Below, piece by piece: positions 17,377 through 25,198 of a stretch of 39,163 bases of DNA. This DNA comes from Fulvivirga kasyanovii (GTDB lineage Bacteria; Bacteroidota; Bacteroidia; Cytophagales; Cyclobacteriaceae). The stretch lies in assembly GCF_009711405.1 (NCBI RefSeq), contig NZ_SMLW01000664.1:1-39163 (forward strand), in the 5' to 3' direction. A program made the translations under genes and the position numbers. The first letter of the stretch is position 1, and each line of letters opens with the position of its first letter. The notes beneath the pieces were generated by a model. The model had not been told where the DNA came from. It searched no databases and worked only from the letters and a program-made list of their open reading frames with translations.

Positions 17377-20300
17377 TTAAGATTTGGATTTAGCTTCTCG
17401 TAACTTAAATTGATTCACACTTGCCTGGAGCTCAGTAGAAACTGATGCAAGTTGTTCACTTGCGGCGGTGATCTCCTCCATACTGTTGTCTAACTCCTGA
17501 GAACTGCTGGCCACCTGCTGAGTGCCCGAAGCCGTTTCTTCGGCAACTACCACTATCTGTTCAATATTCTTCGCTACTGAGTCAATAGCTTCTTTTTGGC
17601 CTTTGGCAGAGTTCAGGATTTCCCTGGAGTAGCCAAAGGTGGCTTCGCTGGATGTCGCAATTTCTTTAAAGATTGACTCTACTTCTGAAGATGCCGAGTT
17701 TCCTTGCTTAACACTTTGACCCATGGTGTCAATGGCTTTTCCGGCTGATTGGGTGTCTTTCTGGACATCGGCAATAATTTTTTCGATGTCTACGGCAGAT
17801 TTTCTTGAATCTTCCGCCAGCTTCCTGATCTCCTCAGCTACTACCGCGAATCCTCTGCCTGCATCACCTGCTCTGGCGGCCTCTATGGCTGCATTTAGGG
17901 CCAGTAAGTTTGTCTGGGCAGCTATATCTGTTATTACATTTAGTGTCCTGCCTATTTCCTCTGCTCTTTGGGTAAGTACTTTAATGGAGTCGGAGGTGAG
18001 GCTGGCCGAAGTGCTTATCCCCTCCATATTTTCTACAAGCGTTTTAACGATCTTAAGGCCGTTTTCAGAGCTTTTTTGTCCGTCTTCTGCAGTTTTATTG
18101 ATCAGCTCAGCGCGCTTCTCCATTTCTTCTGCAGAATTTAGAACCTGTTGAGCCAGGTTGGATGATTCATCTGTTTTCTCAGCTTGATCCTGGGCACCTC
18201 TTGACATTTGAGCGATAGCAGAAGCCATTTCCTTCGTGTTGTTTTTCATACTTTGGCTTCTGTCTTGCAGGCTTTCTGCTGAATCTGATACTTGCGACGA
18301 AACTTCGTTGATTGTGTATAGCAGGCTGTTCAGGTTTTCAAGGGCTTTGTTTAATGCATTGCCCATTTGCTCAACGTATCCATCGGCGTGCATATCAAAC
18401 TCACTGGTAAGGTCACCTTCAGCCAGTTTGTTGACTATTTCGTTGACAGCCAATACTGGAAACTTAACGCGTGATATGTCTGTGGCAATTTTAATAACTT
18501 TTGTTACTCTGCCATCCTGATCTTTTACGGGTGTGTATGAAGCCTGGAGCCATACCTCCCTGCCATCTCTGCTAATCCTCTTAAATTCACCTGATTGTAT
18601 CTGCCCGTTAGCAAGTGTTCTCCAAAACTGTTCGTACTCTTGTGTATTTGTGTACGAATTTTCACAGAATATACGATGATGCTTGCCAACTATTTCATCC
18701 TGCCCATGGTAGCCTAAGGTTTTCACAAAATTGGCGTTTGCAGATATTACTGTACCGTCTGGCTCAAACTCAATTGAGGCCCAGCCGGCATCAACAGCCG
18801 CCTGTACATTATCGGCTTTAATTTTATTGGCTCGCTCTTCGGTTATATCCTTAATAAAAGCTGTATACTGAACGGCTCCTGATACTTCTACCTTACTTAA
18901 AGAAAGATTTCCCCAGAATTTACTTCCGTCTTTTCTCGTCATCTCAAGGTCCCGTCCTATTCCGATAACTTTGTTTACGCCAGTATTGAAGTTGTCGTCC
19001 ACATACCGGTCATGATTTTGGCGGTGAGCCAGAGGCACGATCATTTTTACGTTGTTACCCAGCACCTCTTCGCGGGAGTAGCCAAACATCTCTTCGGCTG
19101 CTTTATTGAAGAAAGTAACTATTTTGTCTTCACCGATAGTGACCACACTATCTACCGCAGCTTCTAATATTTGAAGGTTTTTTTGCTTCTCAAGCACTTG
19201 TTCAGAGACGTCAGCAGCTATTTTTACTACTTTAACAATCTTGCCGTTATTGTCTTTAACCGGTGTAAATGCCGAATTTACCCACACTTCTTTCCCGGAT
19301 TTTGTCAGTCGCTTAAATTCGCCGGATTTGGCCTGTCCTGATCCGAGATCTTCCCAGAAGGTTTTGTAATGATTGCTTTTGAGATCTTCCGGAGTGCAAA
19401 ATATTTTGTGGTGCTTACCAATAATCTCATCTGCTGAGGTATACCCCATAAGGGTGATGAAATTGTCATTAGCAGATAAAAGTGTGCCGTCAGGCTCAAA
19501 TTCAGCAGAGGTCCAACTCAGGTCAAGAGCCTGCTTCAGTGCATCCCCTTCATCCTTGGCCTCCATGAGGTTTGTAATGTCAAAACGTACGCCTATGTAA
19601 GCTTCTGGTTTGCCATCTGTGCCCATAATAGGAGCTATATAAGCATCCACCCAGTAATGGCTTCCGTCTTTTGCTTTGTTTTTAATAAAACCATTAAACA
19701 TTTTGCCTTTACCAATGGTAGACCAAACCTCCTTAAATACTGATTTGGGCATGTCGGGGTGACGGACTACATTGTGGTTTTGTCCCAGAAGTTCCTCTCG
19801 CTCATATTTCGATAGTTCGCAAAACTTATCATTGATATAGGTAATATAACCCCTTTTATCAGTCATTGATATCAGGCACGAAGCGTCAAGGATCTTATTT
19901 TTCAGGTCAAGTTCCTTGATCTTTACCTGAGCCTCTGCCGGTAATTGTTTAAAAACGCTTGTCGCCAGTTCTTTTGCCATCGCTTCGGATGTCAGGTTAA
20001 CGTTGTTGTTGCTTTTTGAGATTACTTTACTTTTTGCCATAGTTTCTTTTTTGCCCTCTGCCATCTTATTCAAATTTTGTTTTGGTTCCGGAATTGTATT
20101 ATCACTGGTTGCAATAGCTTGGAATGAGTCCGTGGCGTCTACAATTCGCTTGATGAGTGTTTTCTTAATTTTTAATTCGTTGAGTGTTTCTTTCAAATGA
20201 TCGGTGATCGCAATGATTCGGGGCGTGTCTAAATTGCTATCTGTCAATAAAAAATCAGCTCGGTAGCTGTATGTTGAATTGCCTCCTAAAATAAAAGAGA

Positions 20301-20475
20301 AGTATTCAACACATGCTTTCCTTTGCTCCGCTATGTCATGTCCGTTTGTTAATGGTTGTAGCAGAACATCAGTCTCAATTTTTTGCAGAAGCAATTCTGC
20401 AATTTTTTGCAGGGCTGATTTTCCTCCTACCTCGTGATAAAGTGTTTTTTGTCTATTGGTTAATATTTTAGCCAT
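17377..20475 (-). CDS. Soluble chemoreceptor: globin-like domain, four PAS domains, MCP signalling domain
   Basis: This 1032-aa receptor has no hydrophobic segment, so it is cytoplasmic. Residues about 11-110 resemble a truncated (2-on-2) haemoglobin: L-Y-H-E-V-G-G at the start, I-L-G-G-N-S-T-Y in the middle, [10 protein letters not shown] at the end. The proximal His position reads T-D-S-N-L-D-T-P, so haem binding is doubtful. PAS1 (about 195-302) is Aer-like ([12 protein letters not shown]). PAS2 (315-425) and PAS4 (555-668) are close internal copies (A-E-F-E-P-D-G-T / [12 protein letters not shown]). PAS3 (435-547) is of another type. A HAMP-like linker (about 670-720) leads to the MCP coiled coil, with the kinase-control tip at about 847-890 ([19 protein letters not shown]). 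No C-terminal CheR-tether pentapeptide is visible. It likely senses redox, oxygen or energy state. Confidence 0.93.
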   Translation of the reverse strand: MAKILTNRQKTLYHEVGGKSALQKIAELLLQKIETDVLLQPLTNGHDIAEQRKACVEYFSFILGGNSTYSYRADFLLTDSNLDTPRIIAITDHLKETLNELKIKKTLIKRIVDATDSFQAIATSDNTIPEPKQNLNKMAEGKKETMAKSKVISKSNNNVNLTSEAMAKELATSVFKQLPAEAQVKIKELDLKNKILDASCLISMTDKRGYITYINDKFCELSKYEREELLGQNHNVVRHPDMPKSVFKEVWSTIGKGKMFNGFIKNKAKDGSHYWVDAYIAPIMGTDGKPEAYIGVRFDITNLMEAKDEGDALKQALDLSWTSAEFEPDGTLLSANDNFITLMGYTSADEIIGKHHKIFCTPEDLKSNHYKTFWEDLGSGQAKSGEFKRLTKSGKEVWVNSAFTPVKDNNGKIVKVVKIAADVSEQVLEKQKNLQILEAAVDSVVTIGEDKIVTFFNKAAEEMFGYSREEVLGNNVKMIVPLAHRQNHDRYVDDNFNTGVNKVIGIGRDLEMTRKDGSKFWGNLSLSKVEVSGAVQYTAFIKDITEERANKIKADNVQAAVDAGWASIEFEPDGTVISANANFVKTLGYHGQDEIVGKHHRIFCENSYTNTQEYEQFWRTLANGQIQSGEFKRISRDGREVWLQASYTPVKDQDGRVTKVIKIATDISRVKFPVLAVNEIVNKLAEGDLTSEFDMHADGYVEQMGNALNKALENLNSLLYTINEVSSQVSDSAESLQDRSQSMKNNTKEMASAIAQMSRGAQDQAEKTDESSNLAQQVLNSAEEMEKRAELINKTAEDGQKSSENGLKIVKTLVENMEGISTSASLTSDSIKVLTQRAEEIGRTLNVITDIAAQTNLLALNAAIEAARAGDAGRGFAVVAEEIRKLAEDSRKSAVDIEKIIADVQKDTQSAGKAIDTMGQSVKQGNSASSEVESIFKEIATSSEATFGYSREILNSAKGQKEAIDSVAKNIEQIVVVAEETASGTQQVASSSQELDNSMEEITAASEQLASVSTELQASVNQFKLREAKSKS

Positions 20476-20476
20476 T

Positions 20477-21238
20477 TTAATTCTTTGCTGATTTATAGTC
20501 TAGTGCCATTAACTCTTTGGCTAGGTTTAAGTAATCTGCCGTACTTTTGGAGTTAGGTTTTTGGGTTATGATACTCTTTGAATGCATAGGGGCCTCAGCC
20601 AACTGTACACTGGTGTGGATGCAGGATTGAAAGATTTTTATATCATATTCCGTTTTGATTTTGTCAATAATGATCTTATCGAGTTTTTTTCTTCTGTCCA
20701 CCATTACCGGCAGTATACCGGCAACCTTCAGGTTCGTATTCAACTCTTTTCTTATTTCTTCGATGGTATTTAATATCAGTTCAACTCCTCGTACGCTCAG
20801 AATTTCCGGTAAAACCGGGATCAGTACCAGGTCTGCAGCTACAAGTGCATTTACCGTTAAAGTGGATAAAGAAGGTGGGCAGTCTATTAGCACAAAATCA
20901 TAATTACTCTCTTCCAAATGATTTTTCAGGATTCGTTCCCTGTTATTCATTTTAAGCATGTCAATTTCAGCATCTGCCAGTCTGATAGATGTAGGTATTA
21001 CATGAAGCCCTTCTGTTTCTACAATTGCATCATCCAGTCGGGCTTCATGATAAAACAAGTTTTCGGTCCCACAGTCAAGTTCATTTATACCTAAACAAAA
21101 CGACAAACTCGCCTGTGGGTCCATGTCAATCAGAAGCACCTTTTTACCGTAGTAAGCGAGCGCTCCACCTAAACTCAATGTAGTTGTGGTTTTCCCTGTA
21201 CCGCCTTTTTGATTTACAATGGAAATGATTTTTTTCAC
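20477..21238 (-). CDS. ParA/MinD-type ATPase of the chemosensory operon
   Basis: This 253-aa ATPase has a deviant Walker A (K11-G-G-T-G-K16-T-T), Walker A' (L-L-I-D-M-D-P-Q) and Walker B (V-L-I-D-C-P-P-S). ParA proteins form nucleoid-bound dimers that position cargo. No ParB or parS-like site is nearby, and the gene is the first of the che operon, 1 base before the chemoreceptor. That mirrors Rhodobacter sphaeroides PpfA, which spaces a cytoplasmic chemoreceptor cluster and uses a receptor as its ParB-like partner. By analogy this protein probably distributes the soluble receptor array at division. The start is a GTG; there is no in-frame ATG upstream. Confidence 0.88.
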   Translation of the reverse strand: MKKIISIVNQKGGTGKTTTTLSLGGALAYYGKKVLLIDMDPQASLSFCLGINELDCGTENLFYHEARLDDAIVETEGLHVIPTSIRLADAEIDMLKMNNRERILKNHLEESNYDFVLIDCPPSLSTLTVNALVAADLVLIPVLPEILSVRGVELILNTIEEIRKELNTNLKVAGILPVMVDRRKKLDKIIIDKIKTEYDIKIFQSCIHTSVQLAEAPMHSKSIITQKPNSKSTADYLNLAKELMALDYKSAKN

Positions 21239-21307
21239 AGATGTTGAAAACTTATGTATGGGTTTATTTTATTAAGTGTGGGATTGAAACTAACTATCGG
21301 GTATAAC

Positions 21308-21346
21308 CTGACTATGGCCGTCTCCCAACTAAAGAGCTATAGTCAG
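21308..21346. promoter_or_regulatory. Hairpin in the che operon leader
   Basis: CTGACTATGGC (21308-21318) pairs with GCTATAGTCAG (21336-21346), 11 bp with one G-U, around a 17-base loop. It lies about 70 bases upstream of the parA GTG and has no U tract on either side, so it is not an ordinary terminator. It may be a leader structure or an operator. Confidence 0.35.
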
Positions 21347-21697
21347 TATTAGAAGCCTAGACAAACTTAAAGGGTGATAATGTTTTTGGTTTGCTATGGG
21401 GTACATACCTTGAACAATGTTTAGTTAATGAAATTACCTACTGATATTGCTGGCGGGCCGTCTCCCCGCTATATGCTACACAAGCTCTGAAACTCTACAG
21501 ATTGGTCGACTTAATGACCTTGCGCCTGTTTTAAATTTGCATCCCCTTGTCAACCTCTGTTGACCATTCTCAAGTACGACTTAAAAGTATTTATTCTGAC
21601 CTTTCAGAGTGTTCAATTAATGCATTTGACCGTATGAGATGGTTAGCAAATTTTTTGCAACATAACTGGAAAAATGTTAGATAAGCACGCTGCAGGG

Positions 21698-21724
21698 GCA
21701 ATTGTCCACCTAATTGTCAACCTT
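21698..21724 (+). repeat. Tandem 12-bp box, site B
   Basis: These 27 bases are identical to site A at 10662-10688. The nearest same-strand gene starts 322 bases downstream. On the - strand the copy supplies the last codons (K-V-D-N) and the TAG stop of a small open frame, and a 9-bp hairpin follows 1 base after the repeat. Confidence 0.7.
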
Positions 21725-21910
21725 TGAAGCCTTTTTAAAAGGCTTATTTGGCAATAATACGTTGAGTTGTATGGCTTTATCTATCATAGCGCCTCCATCA
21801 GAGTCGTGCATCAGGGACAGGGTTTTAATATGTTTAGGCATGCGGAAAATCAGTTGATTTGAAGGAAGCCATAAGTGCTTGAATGTCTGTACTCTTCCGT
21901 TATTTAAAGC
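21710..21910 (-). pseudogene. Possible remnant of a small gene
   Basis: A 66-codon open frame follows an in-frame TAA and ends with TAG inside box B. The first ATG (21841) gives 43 residues starting M-P-K-H-I-K-T-L-S-L. The peptide has ordinary protein-like composition (W-L-P-S-N-Q-L-I-F, H-D-S-D-G-G), and the same frame stays fairly open upstream of the stop. It matches no family I recognise. It may be a decayed 3' end of a gene or mobile element, or chance. Confidence 0.22.
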
Positions 21911-22045
21911 TTATACCTCACCCGTATTATCCCCTAATTTTACGCCGTGTTTTACCCCGGTCGAAAGGGTATTTATGCCCTTGTTGCTAGGGTGCTGATT
22001 TGTGAAATTTGTCCTCAATAATGTTTTACCTAACCAATAATTGTT

Positions 22046-22825
22046 ATGAAGAATTTAAATTATTATGTGTTAATTATGGTATTATTTGCATTTGGTTGCA
22101 ATAAAGAGGAGCATAATCCGGATCAAAGGGTTACGGACGTTAATAGATTGAACCAGGAGGGGCAACGGGTCGTTTCTGAAATATCTATGGATGGTAAGGT
22201 GCTAACTTTTATTGAAAGAGATGGTAACGTCGGCGTACTGGAGAGGTATCTGCCAGGAGAACAGCCTGTTCTGACAGCGGATTTTGAAGGACTGACTTTT
22301 TCTGAGATTCACAAAAAACTGGCTCCGGAGAGAGAAGTTCCTGAAATACTGAGCCAAATTGACGAACGTTTTGAATTTGAATCTGAAGTTGAAGCAAGGT
22401 ATCAAAACCAGCAAATCATAGAGGGAAATCATATTGAAGATAAATCAGCTTCCAATACCAGGGAGGCAGGTTTAAATGACGTGTGGTTTCGTGATAATTA
22501 TTGTAATGTCAGTAGCTTCTGGAATGGTTATAAAGCGTGCCTGCTTAACCGGTACGGCCCTGGTACTGACTGGGGATGGGCCAACTGTTCTCGCTCAAGG
22601 GTTTATGTGTATCCGTTTCAGGGAGGTCAGGTGCATCTGAGAGGCCAGATAGATGGATCGACTCTTTTTGATGCTGACTTACTGGCCGGCTATGTGTACT
22701 CATATTATATGTTTAGCGGTAAAAACTTCTGGGGCTGTCGTCAAATCAAGAAACATTACTACTCTATAACCCAGACGAGTGGGGATGGATGGCATTGGAA
22801 CCTGCGTTCAAATACCAATTGTTAA
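22046..22825 (+). CDS. Lipoprotein of unknown function with five mature cysteines
   Basis: This 259-aa protein has a lipoprotein signal peptide ending in F-A-F-G-C18, so it should be anchored in the periplasmic leaflet or at the surface. Residues about 30-125 are charged and contain an E-R-D-G-N-V-G-V-L-E-R strand pair. The C-terminal half (about 140-259) is aromatic-rich and has five Cys (N-Y-C, K-A-C, A-N-C, W-G-C-R, T-N-C at the very end) that could form disulfides once exported. No known domain is recognised. It is a single gene ending at a clear terminator, convergent with the XRE regulator. Confidence 0.8.
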   Translation: MKNLNYYVLIMVLFAFGCNKEEHNPDQRVTDVNRLNQEGQRVVSEISMDGKVLTFIERDGNVGVLERYLPGEQPVLTADFEGLTFSEIHKKLAPEREVPEILSQIDERFEFESEVEARYQNQQIIEGNHIEDKSASNTREAGLNDVWFRDNYCNVSSFWNGYKACLLNRYGPGTDWGWANCSRSRVYVYPFQGGQVHLRGQIDGSTLFDADLLAGYVYSYYMFSGKNFWGCRQIKKHYYSITQTSGDGWHWNLRSNTNC

Positions 22826-22861
22826 AAGTTAATGCCCATAGTGGGGTATAAGTTTTAATTA

Positions 22862-22890
22862 AAACCGGGTGATACATCCGGTTTATTTTT
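22862..22890. terminator. Bidirectional terminator
   Basis: AAACCGG (22862-22868) pairs with CCGGTTT (22878-22884) around a 9-base loop, with a T-rich run after it on + and an A-derived U tract on -. It sits between the convergent lipoprotein and XRE genes and overlaps the stop of the latter. Confidence 0.75.
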
Positions 22891-23677
22891 TCTTTTCAAT
22901 TTTCTTTATTCTGTTGTCTATATCTTCCAGCCTTTTCTCCAGCAGCATTACCTTTTCATCAATGAATTTCGGTGGATTTAAGTATGTGCTGTATACACCT
23001 TTGACGAGCCAGAGTTCTTTAATTTCTTTTAATGTTAACTCTATGGGAGCGTAATTGGGATCGTCACTCACAAAATTGAGTAACCCGTTATCCAGTGAAT
23101 TTAGTCGTTTTGTAAATATTCCGTCCTGATGAACAATTACATATACATTTCCGGGGGTCGGTGGTTTGCTCTCATTATTATATAGGAGACAAAGCAGAAT
23201 ATCATTATGATGCAGGCCATTTTGGTGGTACTCCATTTCACTGCCATTGAGTTCAAAAGCTCGTGTCGTTCCTTTAAAATTTACGGGAAGTTCAATATAA
23301 GGTAATCGTGACAGAAAGTCTCTGTTAGTGTGGTTGACGATATATTCTATATATTGACTGGTTCTTACCAGCCCTATACCACCTTTTCTGTAAGCGGACT
23401 CTTGTTTTGGTATAAACTCATGAGCCTCATTGAGTTTGCGTGTCAGTATATCAAAGCTGTATAGCTCATTGACCGAGAGTTCTTTGTTGAGCAAAAGGTC
23501 TATTGAGATGCCAAAATGATTAGCTATTTGAATGATTGTGTCTATTTTGGGCTCAGCTCTTCCTTCCTCATATGCACCTATACTTCCGCGTGTAATGTCA
23601 AATATATCTGCAAATGCTGCCTGACTCAGCCTTTTGGCTGTTCTGATCTTTTTAATGTTCTTTCCGATAAATGACAT
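22883..23677 (-). CDS. XRE-family regulator with S24/LexA-like C-terminal domain
   Basis: This is a 264-aa transcription factor. Residues about 5-62 are an XRE helix-turn-helix (L-S-Q-A-A-F-A-D-I, then R-G-S-I-G-A-Y-E-E-G-R). Residues about 128-230 resemble the S24 peptidase domain: Ser146 in N-G-S-E-M and Lys190 in F-T-K-R-L fall where LexA/CI-type repressors have their Ser-Lys pair. The expected Ala-Gly cleavage site is not obvious, so self-cleavage is uncertain. The C-terminus (about 240-264) is a charged coiled coil. It is divergent from the PspA/polyamine locus across a 203-base promoter region and could control it in response to envelope or DNA stress; this is inference from position. 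Confidence 0.85.
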   Translation of the reverse strand: MSFIGKNIKKIRTAKRLSQAAFADIFDITRGSIGAYEEGRAEPKIDTIIQIANHFGISIDLLLNKELSVNELYSFDILTRKLNEAHEFIPKQESAYRKGGIGLVRTSQYIEYIVNHTNRDFLSRLPYIELPVNFKGTTRAFELNGSEMEYHQNGLHHNDILLCLLYNNESKPPTPGNVYVIVHQDGIFTKRLNSLDNGLLNFVSDDPNYAPIELTLKEIKELWLVKGVYSTYLNPPKFIDEKVMLLEKRLEDIDNRIKKIEKKK

Positions 23678-23834
23678 AATGTACCTGCTAATTTTTTTTG
23701 CAATTCTAAAACCTTTGGCATATGTTTGGCGTAAACATAAATTAAATTACTAAAATATAAAATTTACTGTTGGCAGAAGTTGCATTCAGGTTAAATTAGT
23801 TAGGTCAAAATAGGAGGAAAACAATAGTAAATTT

Positions 23835-23842
23835 TAAATTTG
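23835..23842 (+). promoter_or_regulatory. Candidate -7 element of the PspA operon
   Basis: TAAATTTG matches the Bacteroidota -7 consensus TAnnTTTG, 39 bases upstream of the start codon at 23881. No good -33 TTTG is seen at the expected distance, so support is limited. Confidence 0.3.
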
Positions 23843-23880
23843 ATAACTTTTTTAAACATGAACCAAAACTATTTCCGATT

Positions 23881-24282
23881 ATGGACAACAATTTCCTCAA
23901 GGTCAAAGACTACTTACTCGAATTAGACTATAACATCACTTACGAAAGCGAAGAAGATGGTGTTTTTATGGTTGAGAATGATGAAACCGGAATTAACAAT
24001 CTGGTTCTGGTGGTTGCTGATCCACTTTTGATCGTAGAGCAGTTTGTTTTTGAAGTTAAAGAAGGCGCAGATCCGGATGTGTATAAAAAGCTAATGCAGA
24101 AAAGCCGGGATATTGTGCATGGGGCTTTTGTGTTGGATGAAACTGGTACAAGAGTACTGTTTAGAAATACACACGAACTGGAAAATCTGGACCTAAATGA
24201 ATTGGAAGCAACAGTTAATTCACTGGCATTGCTTCTGGGAGAGTATTCAAAAGAATTAATCAAATTTTCAGGCACACATTAA
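23881..24282 (+). CDS. CesT/YbjN-like small protein (YjfI-like position)
   Basis: This 133-aa soluble acidic protein has alternating strands and helices (D-G-V-F-M-V-E-N, L-V-L-V-V-A-D-P-L-L-I-V-E-Q-F-V-F) and a C-terminal helix with E-N-L-D-L-N-E-L-E-A-T-V. This fits the type III chaperone/YbjN fold often encoded directly before PspA-like genes. Its length and place match E. coli YjfI, which precedes the PspA-like YjfJ. It is probably a partner or chaperone of the next protein; the function is not established. It lies 15 bases before pspA and starts at a clear ATG. Confidence 0.7.
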   Translation: MDNNFLKVKDYLLELDYNITYESEEDGVFMVENDETGINNLVLVVADPLLIVEQFVFEVKEGADPDVYKKLMQKSRDIVHGAFVLDETGTRVLFRNTHELENLDLNELEATVNSLALLLGEYSKELIKFSGTH

Positions 24283-24297
24283 TATATCGATAAAACT

Positions 24298-25011
24298 ATG
24301 GGAATATTTAAAAGACTATTCAAGATCGGGGAAGCAGAAGCAAATGCTGCAGTTGATAAATTAGAAGACCCTATCAAATTAACAGAGCAAGGTATCCGGG
24401 ACTTGAAGTCGGATCTGGATAAAAGTTTACAGGCCCTTGCTGAAGTTAAAGCTATGGGTATCAGATCAAGAAATGAAGTGAAGGCCAGTGAAGCCAAGGC
24501 CCGGGACTATGAAGAGAAAGCCGTGCTTTTGCTCAAACGTGCACAAAATGGAGATCTTGATCCAGCCGAGGCTGATCGTCTGGCAACTGAGGCTTTGAAT
24601 AAAAAAGAGGAGGCTCTTAAAGATGTGGAAAGGGCGAAAGGAGAGCAGGCACACTTTGAGACTAACGTTGCACAACTTGATCAGAATGTAAAAAAGATCA
24701 GGTCGACTATCAGTAAATATGAGAATGAGCTAAAAACGCTTAAGGCCAGGGTAAAGGTAAGTTCAGCTACAAAGAAGCTCAATAAACAAATGGCACAGAT
24801 TGACTCATCCAGTACTATGTCTATGCTTGAGCGAATGAAGGATAAAGTGGCTGAAGACGAGGCTTTGGCTGAGTCATACGGCGAGATAGCCAATGAGAGC
24901 AAAACGTTGGATGATGAAATTGACAAAGCTCTTGAGGGAAGCGGAAGTGTAAAAGCTTCAAGTGAGCTCGAAGCTTTGAAAGCAAAACTGGGTATGGATA
25001 AGAAAGAGTAA
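24298..25011 (+). CDS. PspA/IM30 (YjfJ-like) membrane-stress protein
   Basis: This 237-aa protein is predicted almost wholly helical and coiled-coil. The N-terminus (M-G-I-F-K-R-L-F-K-I) is the amphipathic helix by which PspA/Vipp1 proteins bind stressed membrane, followed by the D-K-L-E-D-P-I-K-L signature and long heptad stretches to about 190. Family members form ESCRT-III-like polymers that protect the cytoplasmic membrane. No pspF, pspB or pspC is present. The neighbours instead match the E. coli yjf-type gene set, so this is the YjfJ-like branch rather than classical PspA. The stop codon sits in the loop of a perfect hairpin. Confidence 0.9.
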   Translation: MGIFKRLFKIGEAEANAAVDKLEDPIKLTEQGIRDLKSDLDKSLQALAEVKAMGIRSRNEVKASEAKARDYEEKAVLLLKRAQNGDLDPAEADRLATEALNKKEEALKDVERAKGEQAHFETNVAQLDQNVKKIRSTISKYENELKTLKARVKVSSATKKLNKQMAQIDSSSTMSMLERMKDKVAEDEALAESYGEIANESKTLDDEIDKALEGSGSVKASSELEALKAKLGMDKKE

Positions 25012-25029
25012 TCTTTCTTATCCCTTTTT
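24997..25029 (+). terminator. Terminator or attenuator overlapping the pspA stop codon
   Basis: GATAAGAAAG (24997-25006) and CTTTCTTATC (25013-25022) form a perfect 10-bp stem. The 6-base loop contains the TAA stop of the pspA-like gene, and a T run follows (25025-25029). Confidence 0.7.
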
Positions 25030-25109
25030 AGTAAATAAACCTGGTTTAATACGATTAGTAATATACTTTTTGCTTTTAAAGCCATCAGGTTTATTACCAT
25101 TTCATGATG

Positions 25110-25130
25110 GCCCTTATATTAAGGGCTTTT
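25110..25130 (+). terminator. Second hairpin before the DUF4178 gene
   Basis: GCCCTTA (25110-25116) pairs with TAAGGGC (25120-25126) around TAT, followed by TTTT. Together with the preceding hairpin it suggests that the DUF4178 gene has its own promoter or is expressed by partial read-through. Confidence 0.5.
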
Positions 25131-25198
25131 GCAAGACACAGATGAGAGTATAGCCGTTCTCATCAGGTATTTCACACAAAACCGGAAAAAATACACCA

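Larger units (their letters stand above)
21239..22045. other. Long gene-poor region upstream of the che operon
   Basis: These 807 bases separate the divergent parA (-) and lipoprotein (+) genes. They hold an imperfect hairpin (21308-21346), an 11-bp repeat GGCCGTCTCCC at 21316-21326 and 21456-21466 (140 bases apart, same strand), a palindrome GTCAAC-CTCT-GTTGAC at 21549-21564, box site B (21698-21724), and a small hairpin AAGCCTTTT/AAAAGGCTT at 21726-21744. A 66-codon open frame on - ends in box B. No tRNA-like or recognisable ncRNA fold was seen. Confidence 0.55.

Noticed and set aside
17723-18151. Long open frame on + opposite the chemoreceptor gene
   Set aside because: It is the antisense shadow of the MCP signalling domain; its Ser/Ala/Leu-rich product reflects the complementary codons and has no motif or start signal.
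21308-21470. Possible tRNA or CRISPR-like repeats
   Set aside because: The hairpin has no cloverleaf arms or CCA-like end, and the 11-bp repeat occurs only twice with unequal flanks, so neither a tRNA nor a CRISPR array is supported.
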